Shown here: positions 21,658 to 29,768 of the stretch, piece after piece
How positions within the stretch are numbered: position 1 is the stretch's first letter
Layout: the number at the start of each line of letters is the position of its first letter
NCBI GenBank assembly: GCA_902805805.1
Contig: CADCUE010000148.1
Location: forward strand, 1-34,453
Direction of reading: 5' to 3'
DNA: 34,453 bases
Source of the DNA: an uncultured Frankineae bacterium
GTDB taxonomy: Bacteria > Actinomycetota > Actinomycetes > Mycobacteriales > SCTD01
Translations under genes and position numbers: made by a program
Notes under the pieces: model-generated
Told to the model about the DNA's origin: nothing
Databases searched by the model: none
The model's input: the letters and a program-made list of their open reading frames with translations, nothing else

Positions 21658-22160
21658 CCGGCGCGCCCTCCGCCGCCGAGCTGCACCGGACGATCGCGGC
21701 CGCGCTCGACGAGAACGGGCTCGAGCACACCTCCCCGGGCGAGGGCCAGTTCTTCGTCGTCCTGCCGGGCACGCACAAGCTGGCCACGCACTGCTGGCTG
21801 GTCGCCGGTCGGCACGCGCTGCTCGTCGAGGCCTTCGTCTGCCGCCGGCCGGACGAGAACGTCGAGGAGTTCTACCGCTTCCTGCTCCGGCGCAACGCCA
21901 AGCTGTACGCCGTCGCGTTCTCGGTCGACGCGGCCGGCGACGTCTACCTCGTCGGCCGGCTGCCGCTGCACGCGGTCACGGCCGAGGAGGTCGACCGCCT
22001 GCTCGGCTCGGTCCTGCAGTACGCCGACGAGTCCTTCGACCCGCTGCTCGAGATCGGCTTCGCCAGCTCGATCCGGCGGGAGTGGGTGTGGCGGCAGAAG
22101 AACGGCATGCCGACGACCAACCTGCAGGCCTTCGCCCGCTTCGCCGACCCGGACCGGTGA
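21654..22160 (+). CDS. YbjN-domain protein, first copy
   Basis: A 168-residue YbjN-type protein (a chaperone-like fold, related to type III secretion chaperones). It shows [67 protein letters not shown] and a C-terminal helix. From memory Rv0487 next to mshA is the same family. GTG 21654 shares GTGA with the mshA stop, so it is produced with MshA. Function unknown; possibly an MshA partner. Confidence 0.85.
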   Translation: MTGAPSAAELHRTIAAALDENGLEHTSPGEGQFFVVLPGTHKLATHCWLVAGRHALLVEAFVCRRPDENVEEFYRFLLRRNAKLYAVAFSVDAAGDVYLVGRLPLHAVTAEEVDRLLGSVLQYADESFDPLLEIGFASSIRREWVWRQKNGMPTTNLQAFARFADPDR

Positions 22161-22669
22161 GCGTCGTCTGGGACCTCGACGGCCGGCTGCTCGACGTGCT
22201 GCACGAGCTCGGCGCCCACCTCGAGCGGGTGGAGGTCGGGGCGTACGTCGTCACGCTGCCGGGTCGGCACCGCCCCACCCTGGTCTGGCTCATCGCCGGC
22301 GAGCAGGCGGTCGCCGTCGAGGCGTTCGTGCTGCACGTCATCGACGTGCCCGACCCGGCGCCGCTGCACCGGGCCCTGCTGGCCAAGAACCTGCGCCTGC
22401 GCTCGGTCCACTTCGGTCTCGACGACGTGGGGGACGTCTTCCTGACCGGCTCGCTGCCGCACACGGCGGTGGACCTGCCGACGGTCGACCGGCTGCTCGG
22501 CGAGGTGCTGCAGCTGCTCGAGGACAGCACGGAAGGGCTGCTGCGCGCGGCCTACGGCGACCGGCTGGCCCTCGACCGGTCGCTGGCCGACAAGGTCCTG
22601 GCCGACGGCGCCGGGCGACGTCCCGCGGGCACCCCCGAGCACGCTCCGCGCCGCGACGTCCGCCGCTGA
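22157..22669 (+). CDS. YbjN-domain protein, second copy
   Basis: A 170-residue protein with the same fold pattern as its upstream neighbour ([54 protein letters not shown]), so the pair probably arose by duplication. It lacks the [12 protein letters not shown]-terminal segment of the first copy and instead ends with a charged, Pro/Arg-rich tail. GTG 22157 overlaps the previous stop (GTGA). The three genes mshA-ybjN-ybjN form one translationally coupled unit, with gpmA 34 nt downstream. Confidence 0.8.
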   Translation: MSVVWDLDGRLLDVLHELGAHLERVEVGAYVVTLPGRHRPTLVWLIAGEQAVAVEAFVLHVIDVPDPAPLHRALLAKNLRLRSVHFGLDDVGDVFLTGSLPHTAVDLPTVDRLLGEVLQLLEDSTEGLLRAAYGDRLALDRSLADKVLADGAGRRPAGTPEHAPRRDVRR

Positions 22670-22703
22670 GCGGCCGCCGGACGGACTGCGGTTGGATGGG
22701 CCC

Positions 22704-23447
22704 ATGGCGACCCTCGTGCTGCTCCGCCACGGCGAGAGCGAGTGGAACAAGAAGAACCTGTTCACCGGATGGGTCGACGTCGATCTGACCGAGCTGGGCG
22801 AGGAGCAGGCGCGGCTGGGCGGCCTCGAGCTGGCCAAGGACGGCCTGCTCCCGACGGTCGTGCACACCTCGCTGATGACCCGCGCGATCCGCACGTCCAA
22901 CATCGCGCTCGAGGCCTGCGAGCGCAGCTGGATCCCGGTCAAGCGCCACTGGCGGCTCAACGAGCGGCACTACGGCGCGCTGCAGGGCAAGGACAAGAAG
23001 GCCACCATGGCGGAGTTCGGCGAGGAGCAGTTCACGCTCTGGCGCCGGTCCTACGACGTGCCGCCGCCGCCCATCGAGCTCGGCTCGGAGTGGGACCAGA
23101 GCCGCGACACCCGCTACGCCCACCTCACGCCCGACCTGGTGCCGCGCAGCGAGTGCCTCAAGGACGTGGTGCACCGCCTGCTGCCCTACTGGTACGACGT
23201 CATCGTCCCGGACCTGCAGGCGGGCGAGACGGTCCTCGTGGCCGCGCACGGCAACTCCCTGCGCGCGCTGGTGGCCCACCTCGACGGCCTGTCCGAGCAG
23301 GAGGTCGTCGGGCTGAACATCCCCACCGGCCAGCCGCTGCGCTACGACCTCGACGAGGACATGCACCCGACCAACCCCGGCGGGACCTACCTCGACGAGG
23401 CCGCCGCGAAGGCCGCGGCCGAGGCCGTCGCCTCCCAGGGTCACTGA
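22704..23447 (+). CDS. gpmA: 2,3-bisphosphoglycerate-dependent phosphoglycerate mutase
   Basis: A 247-residue glycolytic mutase interconverting 3- and 2-phosphoglycerate through a phospho-His. The N-terminal [10 protein letters not shown] places the catalytic His at residue 9. Also visible are the [10 protein letters not shown] loop and the second His in [12 protein letters not shown]. The length is that of the dimeric dPGM class. ATG at 22704 is preceded by TTGGAT at 6 nt, a possible -10 for a leaderless transcript, though a TTG start 12 nt upstream is possible. The mshA-gpm1 adjacency is conserved in mycobacteria. Confidence 0.96.
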   Translation: MATLVLLRHGESEWNKKNLFTGWVDVDLTELGEEQARLGGLELAKDGLLPTVVHTSLMTRAIRTSNIALEACERSWIPVKRHWRLNERHYGALQGKDKKATMAEFGEEQFTLWRRSYDVPPPPIELGSEWDQSRDTRYAHLTPDLVPRSECLKDVVHRLLPYWYDVIVPDLQAGETVLVAAHGNSLRALVAHLDGLSEQEVVGLNIPTGQPLRYDLDEDMHPTNPGGTYLDEAAAKAAAEAVASQGH

Positions 23448-23460
23448 CCGGGACCGGACG

Positions 23461-24141
23461 TTGGCCAGCAAGCGCAAGAAGAAGCCCACCCCGCCGCCGC
23501 GCCCGGTCTCCCGCCCGCCGCGTCCGGCGGGACGGACCGGCGGGCCGTCGAACCGCGCGCAGGCGCTGGCCGCCGCGCAGGCCGCTCAGCGCGAGGCCCG
23601 CCGCCGGCGGCTCGCGCTCGCCGGACTGGTCCTGGTCGCGGCAGCGGCGGTCGCTGCGTACGTCGTGTTCTCGCAACGGGACGACGCCGAGCTGCGGGAC
23701 GCCCTCACGAGCGGCACCTGCGAGGTCGACACCCGCAGCGACACGATCAGCGGCGGGGACGGGCACGTGGCCTCCCCGACCTACACGGTCGACCCGCCGG
23801 CCGGGGGCGACCACACGCCCCAGGTCGCTCGCGGCGGCGTCTACGAGGGCACGGCGGTGCCGGCCGACGGGCAGCTCGTGCACGCCCTGGAGCACGGCTA
23901 CGTCGTGGCCTGGCACCGCCCTGACCTGGCGGCGGAGCAGAAGGAGCAGCTCGCGGGCTTCGAGCAGCGGCACGACGGCGACGTCATCGTGGCCGAGCGG
24001 GCCGGCCTGACGACGCCGGTGGCGGCGACCGCCTGGGGGCAGCGGCTGCTCTGCCAGGAGGTCGAGCCGGCGGCGCTCGACCGCTTCGCCGAGGAGCACA
24101 TCGGTGGCGGACCCGAGGGCGGCACCGCCGAGCGGGGCTGA
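23461..24141 (+). CDS. DUF3105 membrane-anchored protein
   Basis: A 226-residue protein from a TTG at 23461. The N-terminus is a Lys/Arg/Pro-rich cytoplasmic stretch (1-55) followed by one transmembrane helix (LALAGLVLVAAAAVAAYVVF). The exported domain belongs to DUF3105: VASPTYTVDPPAGGDHTPQVARGGVYEG, LVHALEHGYVVAWHRPDL with His residues, and WGQRLLCQEVEPAALDRFAEEHI. The VHALEHG region is a likely metal-binding site as in other family members, function unknown. No ATG/GTG fits better, because the Lys-rich start is typical of the family. Ends in a hairpin with phoU. Confidence 0.8.
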   Translation: MASKRKKKPTPPPRPVSRPPRPAGRTGGPSNRAQALAAAQAAQREARRRRLALAGLVLVAAAAVAAYVVFSQRDDAELRDALTSGTCEVDTRSDTISGGDGHVASPTYTVDPPAGGDHTPQVARGGVYEGTAVPADGQLVHALEHGYVVAWHRPDLAAEQKEQLAGFEQRHDGDVIVAERAGLTTPVAATAWGQRLLCQEVEPAALDRFAEEHIGGGPEGGTAERG

Positions 24142-24162
24142 CGTCCCCCGACGGGAGCGTCA
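24139..24162. terminator. Bidirectional terminator containing both stop codons (DUF3105 / phoU)
   Basis: TGACG+TCCC (24139-24147) pairs with GGGA and CGTCA (24153-24162, one bulged G). The DUF3105 TGA (24139-24141) and the phoU TGA (24160-24162) are the two feet of the stem. Confidence 0.5.
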
Positions 24163-24804
24163 GTCGAGGCGCTGACCGGTCACCAGGTAGACGACCCGGC
24201 GGGCGACCGAGACGGCGTGGTCGGCGAAGCGCTCGTAGTGGCGGCCGACCAGCGTGATGTCGATGGCCGCCTCGACGCCCTGGTCCCAGCTGTCGTCCAG
24301 GATCGCGGTGAACAGCTGCCGGTGCAGCTCGTCCATCACGTCGTCGTCCTTCTCCAGCTCGGCGGCCAGGACGATGTCGCGCCCGGCGATGACGCTGCCG
24401 GCCTTGGCGACGATCTCCTCGGCGGCGTGGCCCATCTTCAGCACCGTGGCGCGCAGGGGCGGCGGCACCGCCGACGACGGGTAGCGACGCCGCGCGATCT
24501 TGGCGACGTGCACGGCGTTGTCGCCCATGCGCTCGAGGTCGGCCACCATGCGCAGGGAGGTCACGAGCACCCGCAGGTCGCTGGCGACCGGCTGCTGCCG
24601 GGCGAGCAGGTCGAACGCCCGCGCCTCGGTCTCGCGGTAGCGGGCGTCGACCGCTTCGTCGGCGCTGATCACCTGCTCGGCCAGCTGCAGGTCGCCGTCG
24701 AGCAGCGAGGTGGTGGCCCGGCTCATCGCCGAGCCGACCAGGTTGGCCATCTCGACGAGAGAGGCGGAGATGGCGTCGAGCTCGTCGTGGTAGGTGTCGC
24801 GCAT
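24160..24804 (-). CDS. phoU: PhoU phosphate-signalling regulator
   Basis: A 214-residue PhoU (PhoY in mycobacteria), a two-fold repeat of three-helix bundles. It restrains the phosphate kinase when phosphate is sufficient. The repeats show the E-x-x-x-D metal-binding helices (LERMGDNAVHVAKIA in the first half; HYERFADHAVSVARRVVYLV in the second). The ATG at 24804 is leaderless (TAGTGT 6 nt upstream on the minus strand). It is divergent from senX3-regX3 across a PHO-box-like repeat, the standard actinobacterial arrangement. Confidence 0.95.
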   Translation of the reverse strand: MRDTYHDELDAISASLVEMANLVGSAMSRATTSLLDGDLQLAEQVISADEAVDARYRETEARAFDLLARQQPVASDLRVLVTSLRMVADLERMGDNAVHVAKIARRRYPSSAVPPPLRATVLKMGHAAEEIVAKAGSVIAGRDIVLAAELEKDDDVMDELHRQLFTAILDDSWDQGVEAAIDITLVGRHYERFADHAVSVARRVVYLVTGQRLD

Positions 24805-24810
24805 GGGCCG

Positions 24811-24816
24811 ACACTA
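24811..24816 (-). promoter_or_regulatory. -10 box of phoU (leaderless)
   Basis: TAGTGT on the minus strand (plus ACACTA) lies 6 nt before the phoU ATG. Confidence 0.6.
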
Positions 24817-24846
24817 GTGCGGTGCGGCGAGCCCAGCCGGGTCCCG

Positions 24847-24875
24847 GGTGAACCCCTGTCGACCGTCCGGTGAAC
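24847..24875. promoter_or_regulatory. PHO-box-like direct repeat between phoU and senX3
   Basis: GGTGAAC (complement GTTCACC) occurs at 24847-24853 and 24869-24875, exactly 22 bp apart, i.e. two 11-bp units. A degenerate middle unit GTCGACC lies at 24858-24864 in register. PhoP/RegX3 PHO boxes are direct repeats of GTTCACC in 11-nt units. Orientation and distance (-43 to -71 from the phoU start) fit activation of phoU; senX3 is -62 to -90. Confidence 0.7.
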
Positions 24876-24923
24876 ACTGCCGCCCCGCCGCCGCCCGGGA
24901 CGGTCACGCGCTCCCGTCACGCC

Positions 24924-24929
24924 TAGTCT
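24924..24929 (+). promoter_or_regulatory. -10 box of senX3 (leaderless)
   Basis: TAGTCT lies 7 nt before the GTG at 24937. Confidence 0.6.
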
Positions 24930-24936
24930 CGGTCTC

Positions 24937-26097
24937 GTGACCATGGTCGGCGTGCTCGCCGGGCTCGTCGCCGGACTCCTCGTCGGCGCGCTGCTCGGGG
25001 TCCTCGCGACCCGTCGCCGTCGCGGTGCGGACGACCGGCCCGTGGCGCCGCCGGACCCGGCCCCCTCCGAGCCACCGTCCTCCGTCGAGGTCATCGACGC
25101 GCTGCCCGTCGCGATCGCCGTCCTCGACGCCGGCGAGGCCGTCGTGCTGGCCAACCGCAGCGCCGTCGAGCTCGGCATCGTGCGGGGCGAGCGGCTGCTG
25201 GTGGCCGAGCTGCGCAGCCTCGTCCGCGACGTGCGACGGACCCGCTCGCTGCGCGAGGTCGAGGTGGAGCTGCGGCGGGCCCGGCTCCAGCGGCTGCCCG
25301 AGGCGGTGCGCGTGCGCCTCGTGCCGGTGGCCGAGCACGGGCACGTCGCGCTGCTCGTCGAGGACATCACCGAGGCGCGCCGCGTCGAGGCGGTCCGCCG
25401 CGACTTCGTCGCGAACGTCAGCCACGAGCTCAAGACGCCGGTCGGCGCCATGGCGCTGCTGTCCGAGGCGCTGCTCGACGCGAGCGATGACCCGCTCGCG
25501 GTCCGCCGCTTCAGCGGCCGGCTGCAGCGCGAGGCCACCCGGCTGGCGCGGCTCGTGCAGGAGCTGATCGACCTGTCCCGCCTGCAGGGCGCCGACCCGC
25601 TGCCCGAGGCGACGGTCGTCGCGGTCGACCGCGTCCTGACCGAGGCGGTCGACCGCACCAGGACGACCGCGGCCGCGCGCGGCATCGACCTGGTGCGCGG
25701 TGGCGAGCGGGGCCTCACCGTCGACGGGAGCGAGGCGCAGCTCGTCACGGCGGTCGGCAACCTGCTCGAGAACGCCGTCCACTACAGCCCCGAGCAGACG
25801 CGCGTGGCGGTCGCCGCGCGGCGGCACGAGGGCGCCGTCGAGATCACCGTGACCGACCAGGGCATGGGGATCGCCGACAAGGACCTCGAGCGGGTGTTCG
25901 AGCGCTTCTACCGGGCCGATCCGGCGCGCTCGCGGGCCACCGGCGGCACCGGCCTCGGACTGGCCATCGTCAAGCACATCGCCACCAACCACGGTGGCGA
26001 GGTCTGCGTGTGGAGCGTCGAGGGCTCCGGATCCACCTTCACCCTGCGCCTGCCGCCGTCCGCGGGAGCCGCCACCACCGCCGGGGAGACCGCGTGA
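24937..26097 (+). CDS. senX3: SenX3/PhoR-type phosphate sensor histidine kinase
   Basis: A 386-residue membrane kinase responding to phosphate limitation. The short N-terminus has one to two membrane segments (VGVLAGLVAGLLVGALLGVLA), a degenerate PAS region (about 45-145), the HisKA helix with H163 in NVSHELKTPVG, and the HATPase boxes N (NLLENAVHYS), G1 (DQGMGI), F (FERFYRAD) and G2 (GTGLGLAIVKHI). This is the senX3/phoR pattern. GTG at 24937 is supported by the leaderless -10 (ATG at 24943 is an alternative). The stop overlaps the regX3 start (GTGA). PhoU, encoded divergently, probably inhibits it. Confidence 0.94.
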   Translation: MTMVGVLAGLVAGLLVGALLGVLATRRRRGADDRPVAPPDPAPSEPPSSVEVIDALPVAIAVLDAGEAVVLANRSAVELGIVRGERLLVAELRSLVRDVRRTRSLREVEVELRRARLQRLPEAVRVRLVPVAEHGHVALLVEDITEARRVEAVRRDFVANVSHELKTPVGAMALLSEALLDASDDPLAVRRFSGRLQREATRLARLVQELIDLSRLQGADPLPEATVVAVDRVLTEAVDRTRTTAAARGIDLVRGGERGLTVDGSEAQLVTAVGNLLENAVHYSPEQTRVAVAARRHEGAVEITVTDQGMGIADKDLERVFERFYRADPARSRATGGTGLGLAIVKHIATNHGGEVCVWSVEGSGSTFTLRLPPSAGAATTAGETA

Positions 26098-26777
26098 CGC
26101 GAGTGCTGGTCGTCGAGGACGAGGAGTCCATCTCGGACCCCCTGTCGTACCTGCTGCGCCAGGAGGGCTTCGAGGTGTCCGTCGCGGCCACCGGCCCCGA
26201 GGGGCTCGCGGAGTTCGACCGCGGCGGGGCCGACATCGTGCTGCTCGACCTCATGCTGCCGGGTCTGTCCGGCACGGAGGTCTGCCGCGCGCTGCGGGCC
26301 ACCTCGTCCGTCCCGGTCATCATGCTCACCGCCCGCGACAGCGAGATCGACAAGGTCGTCGGTCTCGAGCTCGGCGCGGACGACTACGTCACCAAGCCGT
26401 TCAGCTCCCGGGAGCTGGTCGCGCGCGTGCGCGCGGTCCTGCGCCGCCGCGGCGGGGAGCCGGAGAGCGTGGCGCCGGCCGCGCTCGCGGCCGGACCGGT
26501 GCGCATGGACGTCGAGCGGCACGTCGTCACCGTCGACGGCGAGCACGTCTCGCTGCCGCTCAAGGAGTTCGAGCTGCTGGAGATGCTGCTGCGCAACGCC
26601 GGCCGGGTGCTGACCCGCGGGCAGCTCATCGACCGCGTCTGGGGAGCCGACTACGTCGGCGACACCAAGACGCTCGACGTCCACGTCAAGCGGCTGCGCG
26701 CCAAGATCGAGCCCGATCCCGGCGCGCCGCAGCACCTGCTGACCGTGCGGGGCCTGGGCTACAAGCTCGAGGCCTGA
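26094..26777 (+). CDS. regX3: RegX3/PhoP-type response regulator
   Basis: A 227-residue OmpR-family regulator, partner of SenX3. The receiver has the acidic pair E8-D9, phospho-acceptor D52 (LLDLMLPG), the T/S and Lys (YVTKPF) switch residues; the winged helix has [13 protein letters not shown] and [17 protein letters not shown]. It activates the phosphate regulon by binding GTTCACC repeats; such a repeat lies upstream of its own operon. GTG 26094 overlaps the senX3 stop. The 3' end (19 nt) overlaps the convergent Rv0495c-like gene. Confidence 0.95.
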   Translation: MTRVLVVEDEESISDPLSYLLRQEGFEVSVAATGPEGLAEFDRGGADIVLLDLMLPGLSGTEVCRALRATSSVPVIMLTARDSEIDKVVGLELGADDYVTKPFSSRELVARVRAVLRRRGGEPESVAPAALAAGPVRMDVERHVVTVDGEHVSLPLKEFELLEMLLRNAGRVLTRGQLIDRVWGADYVGDTKTLDVHVKRLRAKIEPDPGAPQHLLTVRGLGYKLEA

Positions 26778-27556
26778 CCGCCCGCTCGGGCGGTGGCCGG
26801 GTGCTCGGCGCCGGCGCCGCTCCGGCGTCGTCGGCACAACCGGGCCAGCTCCTCGTACGCCGGCTGGCCCAGCAGGGCGGTGAGCTCGGCGGCGTACGTG
26901 ACGTACAGCGGCTCGGCGCCGACGTGGGCGTCCGGCGACGACGTGCACCACCAGTGCAGGTCGGCCCCACCCGGGCCCCAGGCCCGGCGGTCGAACTCGC
27001 CGATGGACGTCACGAGCACCGGCACCTCGTCCGGACGCGTGACCCACTCCTGCGTGCGCCGGACGGGCAGCTGCCAGCAGACGTCGGGCTTGGTCTCGAG
27101 CGGGTGCCGTCCCAGGCGGTCGGCGAGCGCGTGCAGGGCGCAGCCCGCACCGCCGGAGAAGCCGGGCCGGTTGAGGAAGACGCAGGCGCCGTCGACGGTG
27201 CGCGTGCGGCGGGCCGCCTCGCCCTCCAGCTCGTCGACCTCGGAGATCCCGAGCTCGCGGCCGACCCGGGCGTGCTGCCAGGTCGTGGCGCGCAGGCGCC
27301 GGGCGAAGTCCGCCACGCGCTGCTCGTCCTCGTCGTCGGACCAGAAGGCGCCGTGGCTGCAGCAGCCGTCGTCGGCGCGGTCCTCCACGACGCCCTGGCA
27401 GCCGCGGCCGTAGACGCACGTCCAGGACGACAGCAGCCAGGTGAGGTCGGCGCGGACGAGTCCCGACGGGTCGGCGGGGTCGACGAACTCCACCCAGTCC
27501 CGGGCGAAGTCGGGGTCCACCTCGGCACGCACGGACGGCATGCCCAGATCGGTCAT
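26759..27556 (-). CDS. Cysteine-rich YkgJ/DUF3109-like protein (Rv0495c-like)
   Basis: A 265-residue cytoplasmic protein. Its N-terminal half has a Cys/His cluster C47, C53, C65, C66, H68 (TCVYGRGC then DGCCSHG). Later come [30 protein letters not shown] and DVCWQLPV. Metal-binding YkgJ/DUF3109-type proteins have a similar CxxCxxCC-like cluster and the closing KPdvC..P motif, so an iron or zinc site is likely. The gene occupies the place of Rv0495c, whose precise function I do not know. The ATG at 27556 lies at the edge of a 14-bp tandem duplication; the gene follows the LOV-phosphatase by 24 nt, so they may be co-transcribed. Confidence 0.8.
   Translation of the reverse strand: MTDLGMPSVRAEVDPDFARDWVEFVDPADPSGLVRADLTWLLSSWTCVYGRGCQGVVEDRADDGCCSHGAFWSDDEDEQRVADFARRLRATTWQHARVGRELGISEVDELEGEAARRTRTVDGACVFLNRPGFSGGAGCALHALADRLGRHPLETKPDVCWQLPVRRTQEWVTRPDEVPVLVTSIGEFDRRAWGPGGADLHWWCTSSPDAHVGAEPLYVTYAAELTALLGQPAYEELARLCRRRRSGAGAEHPATARAGGQASSL
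26777..26794 (+). terminator. Hairpin after regX3, inside the 3' end of the convergent gene
   Basis: ACCGCCC (26777-26783) and GGGCGGT (26788-26794) form a 7-bp stem with a GCTC tetraloop, starting in the regX3 stop codon. It also codes for the last residues of the minus-strand gene. Confidence 0.5.
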
Positions 27557-27578
27557 CGCAGGCCGGTCATCGCAGGCC
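27551..27578. repeat. Perfect 14-bp tandem duplication at an intergenic start site
   Basis: GGTCATCGCAGGCC occurs twice head to tail (27551-27564 and 27565-27578), and GGTCA begins a third copy. Each copy carries a start codon on the minus strand; the outer ATG opens a 5-codon minicistron ending in TGA that overlaps the real ATG. Confidence 0.85.
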
Positions 27579-27580
27579 GG

Positions 27581-29719
27581 TCACAGGACCCGCAGCACCA
27601 GCAGCGCCACGTCGTCCTCGAGGTCGCCGGCCAGCTCGGCGAGCAGGTGGTCGCTGATGCCCTGGGCGTCGTCGGGGGCGCTGCGCAGCGCGGCCTGCAG
27701 CGCGGCGAGCCCCTCGTCGAGCCCGCGGCCGCGGTGCTCCACCAGTCCGTCGGTGTAGAGGACGAGCACGGTGCCGTGCTCCACCGTCTCCTCGACCGTG
27801 CGGCGGTCGGTGCCGAGCGCCGCGCCGACGAGCAGCGACGGCTCGGTCGCGACCAGGCGGACGCTGCCGTCGGGTGCGCGCAGCGCCGGCGGCAGGTGCC
27901 CGGCGTTGGCCAGGCGCAGCCGGCCCGGGCGGCCCTGTGCGGGCAGCTCCAGCCGGCCGTAGACGCAGGTCGCCAGCTGGGCCATGTCGAGCCCCTGCAC
28001 CAGCTGGTCGAGCCGGTCCAGCACGACGTCCGGGTCGCTGCCCTGCCAGGCGTAGCTCTGCAGCACCGACCGCAGCTGCCCCATGGACGCCGCGGCCGCC
28101 ATGTCGTGGCCCATGACGTCGCCGACGGCGATCCCGAGCGGCCCGTCGGGCAGCCGGAACAGGTCGTACCAGTCGCCGCCCACCTGCGCGGCGGCCGCGC
28201 CGGGCAGGTAGCGGGCCCAGTGGTCCAGGCCGGCGACGGTCGGCAGCTGCGGCAGCAGGCTGCGCTGCAGCTGCTCGGCCACGTCGTGCTCGCGCTGGTA
28301 GAGCCGCGCGTTGTCGACGGTCAGCGCGGCCCGGCGCGCGAGGTCGGCCGCGGTGACGAGGTCGTCGTCGTCGTAGGTGCGCCCGCTGCCGTCGGCGAAC
28401 AGCGTCAGGACGCCGAGCACCTGGCGGCGGGCCCGCAGCGGCACCACGAGCGCGGTCTTCGGCGCCAGGCTGCGGTAGACCTCGAGCAGCCGGTCGTCCG
28501 CGATGCCCCGGAGCAGGGCCGCCTCGTCGATGTCCACCCGCTCGGCGGGACCGCCCGCGAGCACGCGTGCGGTGCGCGACCCGTCCGTCAGCCCGGACGG
28601 CTGGAGCTCCTCGAGCCGGCGCAGCAGCGGCTGCTTGCCCTCGTCCCGGTGGCGCGCCGCCACCCGCTGCACCCGGCCGTCGGGGGTGAGCAGGTGGACG
28701 GTGCAGAAGTCGGCCATCAGCGGGACGACCAGGCCGGTCAGCCGGTCCAGCGACTCGTCGACGTCGAGCGTCGCGGCGAGCATCGACGTGGCCTCGGCCA
28801 GCAGCGCGAGGCGGCGCTGGGCCTTCTCGGCGACCGCGCGCGCGGCCCGCTCCGCGGTCAGGTGGCGCTCGCGCTCCTGCTCGACCGCGACCCGGCTGGT
28901 CACGTCGGACTGGATGCCGACGTGGTGCGTGAGCTGGCCGGTGGCGTCGTAGACGGGGGAGAGCGACAGCTCGTTCCAGAACGCCGAGCCGTCCTTGCGG
29001 TAGTTGAGCAGGGTGACGGTGCGGTGCTCCTGCCCGGCGAGGGCGTCGCGGATCTCCTGCACGGCCGCGGGGTCGGTCTCGGGTCCCTGCAGGAAGCGGC
29101 AGTTGCGCCCCTCGACCTCCTCGCGCCGGTAGCCCGTCGTCCGCTCGAAAGCCGGGTTGACGAAGACGAGGGGGTTGTCCGGCAGGCGGGGGTCGCTGAT
29201 GGTGAACGACAGCCCGGCGGCGACCACGGCCCGGTCGCGGATCTCGGCGTCCTCGCCGGCGTCCAGGGCGAACAGCACGACCAGCGCCTGGGAGGGGGCG
29301 TCCGGCCCGCGCGGGATCGGGAAGCCGGTCATCCACACCGGGCAGCCGTGCTCGCCGACGAGCAGCGGCTCCCCGTCGACCGCTCGGCCGGCGAGGATGC
29401 GGTGCAGCGGGTCCTCGCCCGGGGGGTAGGCGGCGCCGTCGACGCGCCGCAGGCCGGCCGCGGCGACCCAGGAGCCGACGGAGGCCGGCAGGTCCTGCCC
29501 GGGCACCAGGAGCCGACCGGCCGGGTTGGCCTGCACGACGCAGGCGTCCGACAGGTCGACGAGCAGCACGCTGGCCGGGCTGTCGTGCAGCACCCGCGGC
29601 AGCCGCTGGGCGCGCAGCACGTCACCGGAGCGGTCGTCGTCGACGGCCCGCTGCACGGCGCGCGCCTCGTCGAGGTCCGGACCGCTGCGCGCGTGCGCCG
29701 GAGGGGGTGGGACGGACAC
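27581..29719 (-). CDS. PAS-LOV-GAF-PP2C (SpoIIE-type) phosphatase, candidate blue-light-sensing sigma-switch phosphatase
   Basis: A 712-residue protein. PAS-like domain about 45-150. LOV domain about 165-275: GRNCRFLQG with the photo-active Cys207, plus the flavin-contact residues NYRKDG, FWNEL and VGIQSDVTS. Then a helix, a GAF domain (about 300-460, [23 protein letters not shown]), and a C-terminal PP2C/SpoIIE domain (about 475-712): VGGDWYD near 512, [11 protein letters not shown] near 532, LANAGHLPP near 600, [10 protein letters not shown] near 650, [10 protein letters not shown] at the end. Domain order and chemistry predict light-dependent dephosphorylation of STAS antagonists. GTG at 29719 is leaderless (TATCCT 7 nt upstream). 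The next gene is the Cys-rich protein; no STAS gene is adjacent. Confidence 0.92.
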   Translation of the reverse strand: MSVPPPPAHARSGPDLDEARAVQRAVDDDRSGDVLRAQRLPRVLHDSPASVLLVDLSDACVVQANPAGRLLVPGQDLPASVGSWVAAAGLRRVDGAAYPPGEDPLHRILAGRAVDGEPLLVGEHGCPVWMTGFPIPRGPDAPSQALVVLFALDAGEDAEIRDRAVVAAGLSFTISDPRLPDNPLVFVNPAFERTTGYRREEVEGRNCRFLQGPETDPAAVQEIRDALAGQEHRTVTLLNYRKDGSAFWNELSLSPVYDATGQLTHHVGIQSDVTSRVAVEQERERHLTAERAARAVAEKAQRRLALLAEATSMLAATLDVDESLDRLTGLVVPLMADFCTVHLLTPDGRVQRVAARHRDEGKQPLLRRLEELQPSGLTDGSRTARVLAGGPAERVDIDEAALLRGIADDRLLEVYRSLAPKTALVVPLRARRQVLGVLTLFADGSGRTYDDDDLVTAADLARRAALTVDNARLYQREHDVAEQLQRSLLPQLPTVAGLDHWARYLPGAAAAQVGGDWYDLFRLPDGPLGIAVGDVMGHDMAAAASMGQLRSVLQSYAWQGSDPDVVLDRLDQLVQGLDMAQLATCVYGRLELPAQGRPGRLRLANAGHLPPALRAPDGSVRLVATEPSLLVGAALGTDRRTVEETVEHGTVLVLYTDGLVEHRGRGLDEGLAALQAALRSAPDDAQGISDHLLAELAGDLEDDVALLVLRVL

Positions 29720-29768
29720 CTGTTCGAGGATACCGGCGCGCGCAGGAGCGTCTCGTAGCCTGACGCGC
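29720..29768. promoter_or_regulatory. Divergent leaderless promoters of the LOV-phosphatase and ppx genes
   Basis: Minus strand: TATCCT (plus AGGATA 29727-29732), then 7 nt, then GTG 29719. Plus strand: TAGCCT (29756-29761), then 7 nt, then ATG 29769. The two -35 regions overlap in the 24-bp centre. Confidence 0.6.

Noticed and set aside
25994..29758. 1254-residue plus-strand frame antisense to the LOV-phosphatase
   Set aside because: Same explanation; the minus strand carries complete LOV, GAF and PP2C motifs while this frame shows only Arg/Gly/Val-rich sequence.
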